Of a DNA stretch of 5,984 bases, positions 1 to 5,590 are shown piece by piece. The notes under the pieces are model-generated. The model ran no database searches, was not told where the DNA came from, and was given only the letters and a program-made list of their open reading frames with translations. Made by a program: the position numbers and the translations under genes. Each line of letters begins with the position of its first letter. Within the stretch, counting starts at the first letter, position 1. This DNA is from an uncultured Gammaproteobacteria bacterium (lineage in GTDB: Bacteria > Pseudomonadota > Gammaproteobacteria > GCA-001735895). The stretch is taken from assembly GCA_937980285.1 (NCBI GenBank), contig CALJQI010000083.1:1-5984 (forward strand), given 5' to 3'.

Positions 1-1
1 G

Positions 2-1000
2 GTCCTGGTGGAAACCCTGGCTGCAGAAATGCGAATCATCCAGCAGCCCGTGGTGATTTCCGAAATCGGGCGCCATCGTTTTAGCGGTGACGTGAAACAG
101 CCCGTCGGATTCCAGGGCGCAGCCATGGCGAGCGAATTCCAGGTCGACGACGAAGTTGCCGGTTATATCCTCTTCGCCAGCGAGCTTCCTGCCGCGCGCG
201 AGTTTTCCGATGTCGATATCGATATTTTGCAACTGATGGCGCAATGGCTGGGCGGTGAAATAGAGCGCAACCAGATCAATCAGCGCGCGCAGCAGCACCA
301 GGCGCAACTGGCGCATGTCTCGCGGCTTAATACCATGGGCGAAATGGCGACCGGAATCGCGCACGAACTCAACCAGCCGCTGACCGCGATACTCAACTAC
401 AGCGGCGGCAGCCTGCGCCTGCTGCAAAAGCGCGGCGGCGACGACGAGTTACGCGACGCCATCGAGAATATCGGTAGCGATGCCCGGCGCGCCGCCGACA
501 TTATTAAAAGCCTGCGCGCGTTTATCAAGCGAGGCGAGCATAAACCGGAATCCTTCGCCTTGCGCGCATGCATAGACTCCGCGATGGAATTATTACGTCC
601 ACAACTGATGCAAAATGAAATCGAAGTCAGCTTTTCCTGTAGCGAAGAGGTCAACGAAATTGTGGCCGATCGCTTGCAAATCGAACAGGTGATGGTGAAT
701 TTGCTGGTCAATGCCGTGGACGCCGTGCGCGCAAGCGAACAAAAAACCAAATTAATCAGCGTCGACATTTCACGTACCGATTCCGGTGACGTTGCCGTAG
801 CCGTTAGTGACAATGGCAGTGGACTGCCGGATGATGTGGTCGAACATTTGTTCGACCCCTTTTACACAACCAAAACGGAAGGCATGGGGATGGGACTTTC
901 GATCAGCCGTTCGATTGTCGAATCTCACGGCGGCACGATTGAATATCATCTCAACGAGATGCGGCATCCGAGTTTCCGCTTTACCTTGCCGATGACATGA
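2..1000 (+). CDS. Sensor histidine kinase, GAF + HisKA + HATPase_c (5' partial)
   Basis: The frame is open to the left edge, so the true start lies outside; the first possible in-window start is GTG at 8 (residue 1 here). Residues about 1-88 look like the end of a GAF-type sensing domain, then a glutamine-rich linker (about 89-102). The dimerisation/phosphoacceptor helix holds the H-box GIAHELNQPLTAIL with His119. The ATP-binding domain has an N-box (NLLVNAVDAV, about 231-240), a G1 box (DNGSGLP, 268-274), an F-box (FDPFYTTK) and a glycine-rich GMGMGLS segment (292-298). All catalytic motifs are intact, so it should autophosphorylate and pass phosphate to the regulator encoded next, whose ATG overlaps its stop (ATGA, 997-1000). 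The HELNQPL H-box and FixJ-type partner place it in the FixL/TodS/TtrS-like group. No transmembrane segment is visible in this part. The signal sensed cannot be told, as most of the input region is missing. Confidence 0.93.
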   Translation, partial: VLVETLAAEMRIIQQPVVISEIGRHRFSGDVKQPVGFQGAAMASEFQVDDEVAGYILFASELPAAREFSDVDIDILQLMAQWLGGEIERNQINQRAQQHQAQLAHVSRLNTMGEMATGIAHELNQPLTAILNYSGGSLRLLQKRGGDDELRDAIENIGSDARRAADIIKSLRAFIKRGEHKPESFALRACIDSAMELLRPQLMQNEIEVSFSCSEEVNEIVADRLQIEQVMVNLLVNAVDAVRASEQKTKLISVDISRTDSGDVAVAVSDNGSGLPDDVVEHLFDPFYTTKTEGMGMGLSISRSIVESHGGTIEYHLNEMRHPSFRFTLPMT

Positions 1001-1626
1001 GCGCAGCAGATCACGAAGGCCACGACAAACAAACGGTTTACGTTGTCGATGACGATCCGTCGGCGCGCGATTCGTTGTGCTGGCTGCTGGCTACGGAGGA
1101 TATCGTTTCGAGCGCTTACGAATCGGCCGAAAGCTTCCTCGAGCACTGGCGAAGCGAATGGAGTGGCTGCATTCTGGTCGATGTTCGTATGCCGGGAAAA
1201 AGCGGACTGCAATTGCAGGATGAACTCAACGCCAGGAGTAGCCTTATGCCGGTAATCGTGCTTACCGGCCATGCCGACGTTCCGGTGGCGATCAGGGCAA
1301 TGAAGCAGGGCGCCTATGACTTCCTCGAGAAGCCTTATTCCGACGACGAATTGCTCAACAGCGTCAAGAGCGCGCTCCAACGGGAACGGGAAATAAGTAA
1401 TGCCGAAAGCGAAAAAGCGAGGGCGGCACGCGCGCTCGAAAATCTCACCGAGCGGGAAAATGAAGTGATGCGCCTGGTGGTAGCGGGTAAGACCAATAAA
1501 TTAATCGGGGCGCAGCTGGGGATATCCGAAAAGACCGTGGAAATTCACCGCTCCCGGGTAATGGAAAAGACCGGCGCGAGCTCACTGTCCGAGCTGGTGC
1601 GTATTTGCCTGCTACTCGAAGCCTGA
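997..1626 (+). CDS. FixJ/NarL-type response regulator (receiver + LuxR HTH)
   Basis: A 209-residue regulator of normal length for the FixJ group. The receiver domain (about 13-127) has the acidic pair Asp18/Asp19, phosphoacceptor Asp62 (LVDVRMPGKSG), Thr90 (VLTGHAD) and Lys112 (FLEKPY), so it should be phosphorylatable. A charged helical linker (about 128-149) leads to a LuxR-type helix-turn-helix (about 150-209) with the hallmark LTERENEVMRLVVAGKTNK and ISEKTVEIHRSRVMEK segments. The start is the ATG overlapping the kinase stop, giving translational coupling; no strong Shine-Dalgarno is seen, as is common for coupled genes. It is the cognate partner of the upstream kinase and a likely transcription activator or repressor. 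Its targets are not shown by the sequence; the exported redox genes immediately downstream are the nearest candidates (inference). The symbol fixJ is not used because the pathway is not established. Confidence 0.95.
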   Translation: MSAADHEGHDKQTVYVVDDDPSARDSLCWLLATEDIVSSAYESAESFLEHWRSEWSGCILVDVRMPGKSGLQLQDELNARSSLMPVIVLTGHADVPVAIRAMKQGAYDFLEKPYSDDELLNSVKSALQREREISNAESEKARAARALENLTERENEVMRLVVAGKTNKLIGAQLGISEKTVEIHRSRVMEKTGASSLSELVRICLLLEA

Positions 1627-1722
1627 ATCTTGTTGTCGCCATTGTAGGGGTATTCCCTGATTATATTTGCCGCCGGTCTGCAATAAGCTTGGCGCGAGTC
1701 AATGTATTATTGAGGAAGAATT
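1627..1722 (+). promoter_or_regulatory. Intergenic leader upstream of the DsrE-like gene
   Basis: A 96-nt gap. TATATT at 1662-1667 matches a -10 element in 5 of 6 positions, but no good -35 lies 16-18 nt upstream, which would fit an activator-dependent promoter. Just upstream, AGGGGTATTCCCT (1646-1658) is a small imperfect dyad that could bind a dimeric regulator. TATTAT at 1705-1710 is a second -10-like word, too close to the start to be convincing. No terminator for the two-component operon is visible, so read-through from the regulator gene is possible. Confidence 0.3.
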
Positions 1723-2205
1723 ATGAAAACGATTACAAGACTGATCATGACTACTCTGCTCGTATCCAGTTTCCTGGTGGCGGGACAGGCGGTCGCAGGC
1801 GAATATGCCAAGCAAAAGGTGGTTTACCATATCAACTACGATAACCCCAAACAACAGGCCGGCGCCTTACGCAATATCCAGAACCATATCAACGCGGTGG
1901 GTGCCGATAACCTCGATCTCAAGGTGGTGTTGCACGGTAACGGGCTGGCGCTGCTGCTGGAACCCGAATCGCTGGGCAAGTTGAAAAAGTTCAAGCATGC
2001 CAATGCAACCGAACAGATGACGGCGAAGGTAACCGATCTGAAGGGGCAGGGCGTTTCCTTTCACGTCTGTGCCAACACGGTAAGGGGGCGCAAGGTGGAT
2101 GTCGAAAGCGATCTCTATGACGTCAGCAAAGACGATATCGTGCCCAGCGGCGTCGCCGAGGTCGCCAAGCTGCAGGCCGAGGGGTACTCGTATATAAAGC
2201 CCTGA
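1723..2205 (+). CDS. Periplasmic DsrE/DsrF-like protein
   Basis: A 160-residue protein with a clear Sec signal peptide: basic MKTITR start, hydrophobic core (about 8-20) and a cleavage site after AVA (residue 25). The mature part of about 135 residues has the DsrE-like alternation: KVVYHINYDNP, then a helix, then LKVVLHGNGLALLL, then a helix, then VSFHVCANTV with a single conserved-looking Cys116. DsrE-family proteins bind or carry persulfide sulfur on a cysteine; exported single-domain versions are common in marine and sulfur-oxidising proteobacteria, mostly without an assigned function. The start is supported by AGGAAG about 5 nt before the ATG. It is followed by a stem-loop terminator and so may be transcribed alone. 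Downstream genes encode an exported thioredoxin-like protein and a SoxH-like hydrolase, which fits a thiol/sulfur role, but this is inferred. Cys116 is the only cysteine of the mature protein, so any disulfide chemistry needs a partner. Confidence 0.85.
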   Translation: MKTITRLIMTTLLVSSFLVAGQAVAGEYAKQKVVYHINYDNPKQQAGALRNIQNHINAVGADNLDLKVVLHGNGLALLLEPESLGKLKKFKHANATEQMTAKVTDLKGQGVSFHVCANTVRGRKVDVESDLYDVSKDDIVPSGVAEVAKLQAEGYSYIKP

Positions 2206-2235
2206 TCGAACCTGATTCATTGGCAGGAGTCTGAT

Positions 2236-2273
2236 TGCCGGCAGGTCGCGTCTCGCAGCCTGCCGGCATTTTT
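2236..2273 (+). terminator. Rho-independent terminator after the DsrE-like gene
   Basis: A perfect 10-bp GC-rich stem, TGCCGGCAGG (2236-2245) against CCTGCCGGCA (2259-2268), with a 13-nt loop, is directly followed by five T (2269-2273). It lies 30 nt after the DsrE stop and only 28 nt before the next start codon, so it may act as a partial terminator or mRNA-stabilising hairpin rather than a full stop. Confidence 0.85.
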
Positions 2274-2301
2274 AATTATCGGCTCTCGAAACGAGGTTTT
2301 T

Positions 2302-2823
2302 ATGCAGGCTGTTTCGAATTGTCGCAGGTTTGCGCTGACGGTTTTCGTTAGCGCGCTGTTGACCTGCGCCGGCTCGGCCGTAGCCGATTCTCCGTTACTT
2401 CAGGACCTGAATTCCGATAACTATGCCACCATCGACGATTATCGCGAGCCGGGCAAGTGGCTGGTCGTCATGATCTGGGCGCACGATTGCCAGATTTGCG
2501 AGCGCGAGGTAGACGATTACCAGCGATTCCATCAGCGTCACGCCGACGATGATGCGAAAGTGCTGGGCGTTACCCTCGATGGAGAGACGGGTAAATCCCG
2601 GGCCGTCGAATTCATCGGCCGCCATCAGTTGAGTTTCGATAACCTGATCGGAGAGCCGGAAGTCGTTGCCGGTTACTATCAGCTAACCACCGGCAGCCGT
2701 TGGGTCGGTACCCCGAGTTTTCTCATTTTCGCGCCAGACGGCGAATTAATGGCCAAGCAGGCCGGTGCGGTCGAAGTCGAAATCGTCGAAAATTTTATCG
2801 CCGCCAATAGCCGAGGCGAATAA
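2302..2823 (+). CDS. Exported thioredoxin-fold protein (TlpA/SoxW-like)
   Basis: A 173-residue protein with an N-terminal signal peptide (CRRF basic patch, hydrophobic 10-24, likely cut after AVA near residue 28). The thioredoxin-fold core carries the redox site WAHDCQIC (Cys63 and Cys66) after the first core strand KWLVVMIWA, and the cis-proline loop VGTPSFLIF (Pro138) expected opposite it. CQIC differs from the CGPC of cytoplasmic thioredoxin; such variants are usual in periplasmic TlpA/SoxW/DsbE-type reductases. It probably reduces or shuttles disulfides or persulfides in the periplasm; the partner is unknown. GAGG at 2293-2296 lies 5 nt before the ATG and supports the start. The next gene starts 2 nt after its stop, so the two are almost certainly co-translated. 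A lipoprotein reading around Cys22 is possible but the AVAD cleavage looks better. Confidence 0.85.
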   Translation: MQAVSNCRRFALTVFVSALLTCAGSAVADSPLLQDLNSDNYATIDDYREPGKWLVVMIWAHDCQICEREVDDYQRFHQRHADDDAKVLGVTLDGETGKSRAVEFIGRHQLSFDNLIGEPEVVAGYYQLTTGSRWVGTPSFLIFAPDGELMAKQAGAVEVEIVENFIAANSRGE

Positions 2824-2825
2824 CG

Positions 2826-3788
2826 ATGGTGTGCGGATTACGGGCATTAGGCGTTTTCGCCCTGATGGTTACCAGCAGCAGTATCGCTGCCGACGAAGAT
2901 TTATTGCCGCCGGTGGATATGACCCCGGTACAGGTATCGCAACATGCCTGGTATGTTGCCGGCGGCACAGGGGTCGCTACCGATAATTACGGCTTCATCT
3001 CGAATGCCGCCTTTGTCGTTACCGGCGAGGGCGTGGTCGTGTTCGACACGCTGGGAACGCCTGCGCTGGGTGTCAAGCTGCTGGCCGCGATACGCACGGT
3101 TACCAGCGAGCCCGTCAAACGCGTCTACATCAGTCACTACCACGCCGACCACATGTACGGTAACCAGGCTTTCAGCGCTAGCGGCGCGGAAATAATCGCT
3201 TCCGACGGCGCCAAGCGATACCTCGAGGGAGGGGTCGCGCAACAACGGTTGAGCGAACGCCGGGTAAGCCTGGCTCCCTGGGTCGACGACAGTACCCGCA
3301 TCGTCAATCCCGACAGGTTTGTCCAGGGCGAAGAGCGTTTTAGGCTGGGCGAGGTCGACATTCGTGTCGTCGATCTCGGCAGTGCCCATTCCGAGGGCGA
3401 CCTGGTGCTGTTCGTCGAAAACGACGGGGTACTGTTTTCGGGCGATATCATATTCCAGGACCGGATCCCTTTCCTCGGTTCTTCGAGTTCGGCCGAATGG
3501 CTCGCTATCCTGAACGACATGGAGCAGGCAGCGGTAAGTGTCATCGTTCCGGGGCATGGCCGCGCGGCGGAGAGCCCGAACGAGATCGTGTCATTAACCA
3601 GAAACTACCTGGCTTATGTACGCCTGTCGATGCAGCAGGCCGTCAGCGACTGGATACCTTTCGACGAGGCTTACGAGGCGACAGACTGGGGCGATTTTAT
3701 CGAGTATCCCGCCTTTCTCGAGGCCAATCGGCGCAATGCCTATGGCGTTTACCTGTCGCTGGAACAGGAATCGCTGAACTCTCGATAA
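2826..3788 (+). CDS. Exported MBL-fold metallohydrolase, SoxH-like
   Basis: A 320-residue protein with a signal peptide (about 1-22, ending SSSIAA). The metallo-beta-lactamase fold is shown by the zinc motif SHYHADH (His104, His106, Asp108, His109), then SAHSEGDLVLF (His188), LFSGDIIF (Asp207) and VPGHGRA (His244), the complete binuclear-zinc ligand set. The N-terminal layout (HAWYVAGG, then a free strand, then VVVFDTLGTPALG) matches the SoxH / quinoprotein-relay zinc hydrolase group rather than true beta-lactamases or glyoxalase II. Substrates of that group are poorly known; a periplasmic thioester, persulfide or sulfonyl substrate is possible. GAGG (2813-2816) lies 9 nt upstream of the ATG. 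It forms a two-gene unit with the CQIC redoxin, echoing soxW-soxH pairing in sox clusters, but no soxXYZAB genes are in view. It ends 63 nt before a large palindrome and converges with the exporter gene. Confidence 0.88.
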   Translation: MVCGLRALGVFALMVTSSSIAADEDLLPPVDMTPVQVSQHAWYVAGGTGVATDNYGFISNAAFVVTGEGVVVFDTLGTPALGVKLLAAIRTVTSEPVKRVYISHYHADHMYGNQAFSASGAEIIASDGAKRYLEGGVAQQRLSERRVSLAPWVDDSTRIVNPDRFVQGEERFRLGEVDIRVVDLGSAHSEGDLVLFVENDGVLFSGDIIFQDRIPFLGSSSSAEWLAILNDMEQAAVSVIVPGHGRAAESPNEIVSLTRNYLAYVRLSMQQAVSDWIPFDEAYEATDWGDFIEYPAFLEANRRNAYGVYLSLEQESLNSR

Positions 3789-3851
3789 CGCATGCTGCTC
3801 GGCTATTGTGAGATTACCGCTTGCGCGAGGATGTATCGGGAACAAATCAAG

Positions 3852-3953
3852 CATGGAGCCGGATTGGATCTAACGGCTACTAGCGGCCAGGGACGGCCGC
3901 GGGACGGGCCATGGATGGCCCATCGGAGCCGTTAGATCCAATCCGGTTCCATG
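3852..3953. repeat. 102-nt structured palindrome with two internal hairpins
   Basis: The left arm 3852-3878 and right arm 3927-3953 are 27 nt each and reverse-complementary except for one G/T mismatch (3858 with 3947, still a G-U pair in one transcript). The 48-nt centre contains GCGGCC/GGCCGC (3883-3888 with 3895-3900, 6-nt loop) and GGGCCAT/ATGGCCC (3906-3912 with 3915-3921). The predicted fold is therefore a long stem closed by a three-way junction with two hairpins. ATCTAAC (3868-3874) and GTTAGAT (3931-3937) fit the integron attC core words RYYYAAC and GTTRRRY, 70 nt end to end. It sits between two convergent genes and lacks a T-run on either strand, so it is not a standard terminator, though it could act as a bidirectional 3' barrier. 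No target-site duplication is evident. Most likely it is a dispersed intergenic palindromic repeat; attC is a weaker alternative. Confidence 0.85.
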
Positions 3954-3973
3954 GATCGAGGGGAGTACGTTAG

Positions 3974-4582
3974 TCAGGCAAGCATCTCCCAGACCACCGG
4001 CAGGATCGAGGCTACTAGCAGCAACGCCATTGCAAGATTGAATAATCTGAGGTGTTTCGGATCCTTGAGGAAACGCTGCAGGCCGGCGCCGAATACCAGC
4101 CAGACGCCGGCGCAGGGCAGGGTAATGATCGCAAAAGTGATGCAGATGATGAGCACTTGCAGGAAAAAAGTTTCGCCCAGCGTGGTAAAGGCCGCCAGCG
4201 CGCTGGTGCCCATGATCCAGGCCTTGACGTTGACCCATTGAAACGCGGCTGCCTGCAGGAAACCGATTGGCTTTGACTGACTGTCGACGCCGCCGTCGCC
4301 GCTGGTGGTGGCGATTTTCCAGGCGAGATACAGCAGGTAGACGACGCCAACGGCCTTGATGACTTCGTGGATGATCGGGTAGAGCTGGAACAGCGTGCCG
4401 AAGCCGAGGCCGATCAGCGCCAGCATGATCGGGAAACCGATGCAGATGCCGAGCAGATGCGGTATGCCGCGGCGCACGCCGAAGTTCAGCCCGGTGGTTG
4501 TCAGCATGACGTTGTTGGGCCCGGGCGTAACCGCGGCGATGAGGGCAAACACGACAAACGAAACGAATAGTTCCGGTTCTAT
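3974..4582 (-). CDS. LysE/RhtB-family amino-acid exporter (EamB-like), probable ATA start
   Basis: A membrane protein of the LysE superfamily, which exports amino acids or related metabolites by proton antiport. Visible features are the family signature TPGPNN (residues 19-24 from the ATA), a loop FGVRRGIPHLLG, five to six hydrophobic segments, a central YLAWKIATTSGD linker and QWVNVKAWIMG in the second half. The latter two resemble E. coli EamB (YfiK), a cysteine/O-acetylserine exporter; this comparison is from memory. The first canonical start, GTG at 4552, would cut into the first membrane helix and has no ribosome site. Upstream the frame runs open to a TAG at 4603-4601 with no ATG, GTG or TTG. 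ATA at 4582-4580 lies 6 nt after a perfect AAGGAG (4594-4589) and gives 202 residues starting MEPELFVSFVV, the normal family N-terminus. A sequence error or mutated ATG is the main alternative. The substrate is not established. Confidence 0.85.
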   Translation of the reverse strand: MEPELFVSFVVFALIAAVTPGPNNVMLTTTGLNFGVRRGIPHLLGICIGFPIMLALIGLGFGTLFQLYPIIHEVIKAVGVVYLLYLAWKIATTSGDGGVDSQSKPIGFLQAAAFQWVNVKAWIMGTSALAAFTTLGETFFLQVLIICITFAIITLPCAGVWLVFGAGLQRFLKDPKHLRLFNLAMALLLVASILPVVWEMLA

Positions 4583-4588
4583 ATCGGA

Positions 4589-4594
4589 CTCCTT
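4589..4594 (-). promoter_or_regulatory. Shine-Dalgarno AAGGAG deciding the exporter start
   Basis: On the minus strand AAGGAG is followed by a 6-nt spacer (TCCGAT) and then ATA. This is optimal spacing for initiation at the ATA and 36 nt too far from the GTG at 4552, so it argues that translation begins at the ATA codon. Confidence 0.7.
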
Positions 4595-4623
4595 AAGTCT
4601 CTATTCAGTCTTTTGTGAAGGTA

Positions 4624-4639
4624 ATCCAGCAAGCTGGAT
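4624..4639. promoter_or_regulatory. 16-bp palindrome, possible operator for the exporter
   Basis: ATCCAGC (4624-4630) and GCTGGAT (4633-4639) are perfect inverted repeats separated by AA. The site lies in the divergent gap, just downstream of a candidate minus-strand promoter and about 30 nt before the exporter's Shine-Dalgarno. A dimeric repressor site is plausible; with a 2-nt centre it is less likely to work as an RNA hairpin. No regulator gene for it is in the window. Confidence 0.35.
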
Positions 4640-4649
4640 GGTTGCGCTT

Positions 4650-4678
4650 ACGATAGATGATTCGCGGGCGCGAGTAAA
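4650..4678 (-). promoter_or_regulatory. Candidate sigma70 promoter for the exporter gene
   Basis: On the minus strand TTTACT (4678-4673) and TATCGT (4655-4650) each match the -35 and -10 consensus in 4 of 6 positions with a 17-nt spacer. Transcription would start near 4643, just before the 16-bp palindrome. The match is modest, so this is tentative. Confidence 0.3.
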
Positions 4679-4794
4679 ACCTGTCGAAGCGGTTACCACA
4701 GCCGCCGATCGTTTCGACATTGTTTTTACAAAGGCAATTCGATTTTCCAGTCAATAAGGTTAGACTTCCGGTACCTCGATAACCTGGAAACCCT

Positions 4795-5316
4795 GTGTCC
4801 GTCAGCCACGAACTACTCGACGTCGTCGATGAGGACGACAATGTCATCGCGGTTAGAACGCGCGGCGAAATTCACGCGCGCGGCCTGATGCATCGCGCGG
4901 TTCATATCCTGGTGTTCAACAGCGAGGGAGAACTGTTCCTGCAGAAACGCTCGATGAACAAGGATGAGCAGCCCGGCAAGTGGGATTCGTCGGCGGCCGG
5001 GCATGTCGACAGCGGCGAGGACTATCTCGATTGCGCGCGGCGCGAAATAGGTGAAGAACTCGGCATCGATGGCGCGCGGGAATTCGAGCTTCTTTTCAAA
5101 CTGCCGGCCTCGGCGCTGACCGGCAATGAACACTGCATGGTGTATCGCTACCGCTTCGATGGTCCGATGGTGCTGCATCCCGAGGAGATCGACGAAGGTT
5201 CGTGGATTAGCCCTGAATTGCTCGATCGCCGCGTGGCGCAGGCGGACTCCGAATTGACCGAGGCGCTGTGCCTGATCTGGAAAAGGTATCGAGACCTCGG
5301 TCGCAAATCAGTGTAG
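4795..5316 (+). CDS. Nudix hydrolase, YfcD-like
   Basis: A 173-residue protein with a complete Nudix box at residues 69-91: GHVDSG, Glu75, then seven residues, then REIGEELGI, fitting GX5EX7REUXEEXGU. The glutamates of REIGEE bind the catalytic magnesium and cut nucleoside diphosphate-X type bonds. The N-terminal part (LLDVVDEDDNVIAVRTRGEIHARGLMHRA) and the FLQKRS...PGKWD segment resemble the YfcD/isopentenyl-diphosphate-isomerase-like branch; E. coli YfcD has the same opening layout (from memory). The true substrate of that branch is uncertain. The start is GTG at 4795: an in-frame TAA lies at 4780-4782 and no other start codon lies between. The ribosome site is weak (GGAAA, 4786-4790). It is divergent from the exporter gene and ends 79 nt before an AT-rich promoter. 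No clear terminator follows it. Confidence 0.92.
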   Translation: MSVSHELLDVVDEDDNVIAVRTRGEIHARGLMHRAVHILVFNSEGELFLQKRSMNKDEQPGKWDSSAAGHVDSGEDYLDCARREIGEELGIDGAREFELLFKLPASALTGNEHCMVYRYRFDGPMVLHPEEIDEGSWISPELLDRRVAQADSELTEALCLIWKRYRDLGRKSV

Positions 5317-5395
5317 TCGCCCCTGAATCGCCGCCAGCTCAGCCGGATTAGTCAAGTAAAGCCCGGTGCTGCCGAGAGACTGGATTGATTTTATC

Positions 5396-5425
5396 TTTAA
5401 ATTACATAAAGTTACGATATATAAT
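5396..5425 (+). promoter_or_regulatory. Strong candidate sigma70 promoter in AT-rich stretch
   Basis: A perfect TATAAT (5420-5425) is preceded, 18 nt upstream, by TTTAAA (5396-5401, 4 of 6 to TTGACA), in a conspicuously AT-rich block (about 5383-5440) unlike the GC-rich surroundings. Transcription would begin near 5432, about 50 nt before the microprotein starts. It would also read into the dehydrogenase gene. Confidence 0.55.
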
Positions 5426-5486
5426 TAATTCAGTTTAAAGAAGTACGGGGTAACTTATTGACCTTTAGGTCTCTTCGGTGTTCGAA

Positions 5487-5573
5487 ATGCGGGGTGTCAT
5501 GGCTCCGACCACCTGGTTCCTGCTGCTGGGCCTGCTGATCGCTTCCTATCTCCTGAAAAAAGTGCTGTTCTAA
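5487..5573 (+). CDS. Putative single-pass membrane microprotein
   Basis: A 28-residue frame from ATG 5487 (24 residues from ATG 5499, 31 from GTG 5478; an in-frame TAG at 5466 bounds it). From the second ATG it reads MAPTTWFLLLGLLIASY and then LLKKVLF before TAA. This is one hydrophobic helix of about 15-17 residues with a lysine pair near its C-terminus, typical of bacterial membrane microproteins. GGGGTG (5491-5496) precedes the second ATG but is very close (2 nt); AGG (5467-5469) lies 8 nt before the GTG. It lies just downstream of a good promoter, and nothing else explains this transcript before the dehydrogenase gene 71 nt later. No family is recognised. A chance hydrophobic frame cannot be excluded. 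Confidence 0.5.
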   Translation: MRGVMAPTTWFLLLGLLIASYLLKKVLF

Positions 5574-5590
5574 ATTCCGCTATACAATTT

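Noticed and set aside
397..813. Long minus-strand open frames opposite the kinase, and similar ones opposite the other genes
   Set aside because: They lie entirely inside genes with complete conserved motifs, are low-complexity or Ser/Arg-rich, and show no family features.
1689..1705. TTGGCGCG resembling the -24 half of a sigma54 promoter upstream of the DsrE-like gene
   Set aside because: At the required spacing the -12 half reads AATG instead of TTGC, so the essential GC is missing, and the regulator is not a sigma54 activator type.
3852..3953. Standard Rho-independent terminator shared by the convergent genes
   Set aside because: There is no T-run on either strand after the stem; the structure is also much larger than an ordinary terminator.
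3789..3973. An insertion sequence or MITE with target-site duplications
   Set aside because: The bases flanking the palindrome show no direct repeat, and there is no transposase frame.
3870..4238. A minus-strand open frame running through the palindrome and the exporter gene
   Set aside because: It is a shifted-frame shadow of the exporter and its end reads through the palindrome; no family features.
4552..4552. GTG at 4552 as the exporter start
   Set aside because: It has no ribosome site and removes the start of the first membrane helix; the ATA with AAGGAG upstream fits better.
4724..4770. A sigma70 promoter for the Nudix gene in the divergent gap
   Set aside because: Words such as TTTACA and TAGACT occur but not at 16-18 nt spacing; no pair could be supported.
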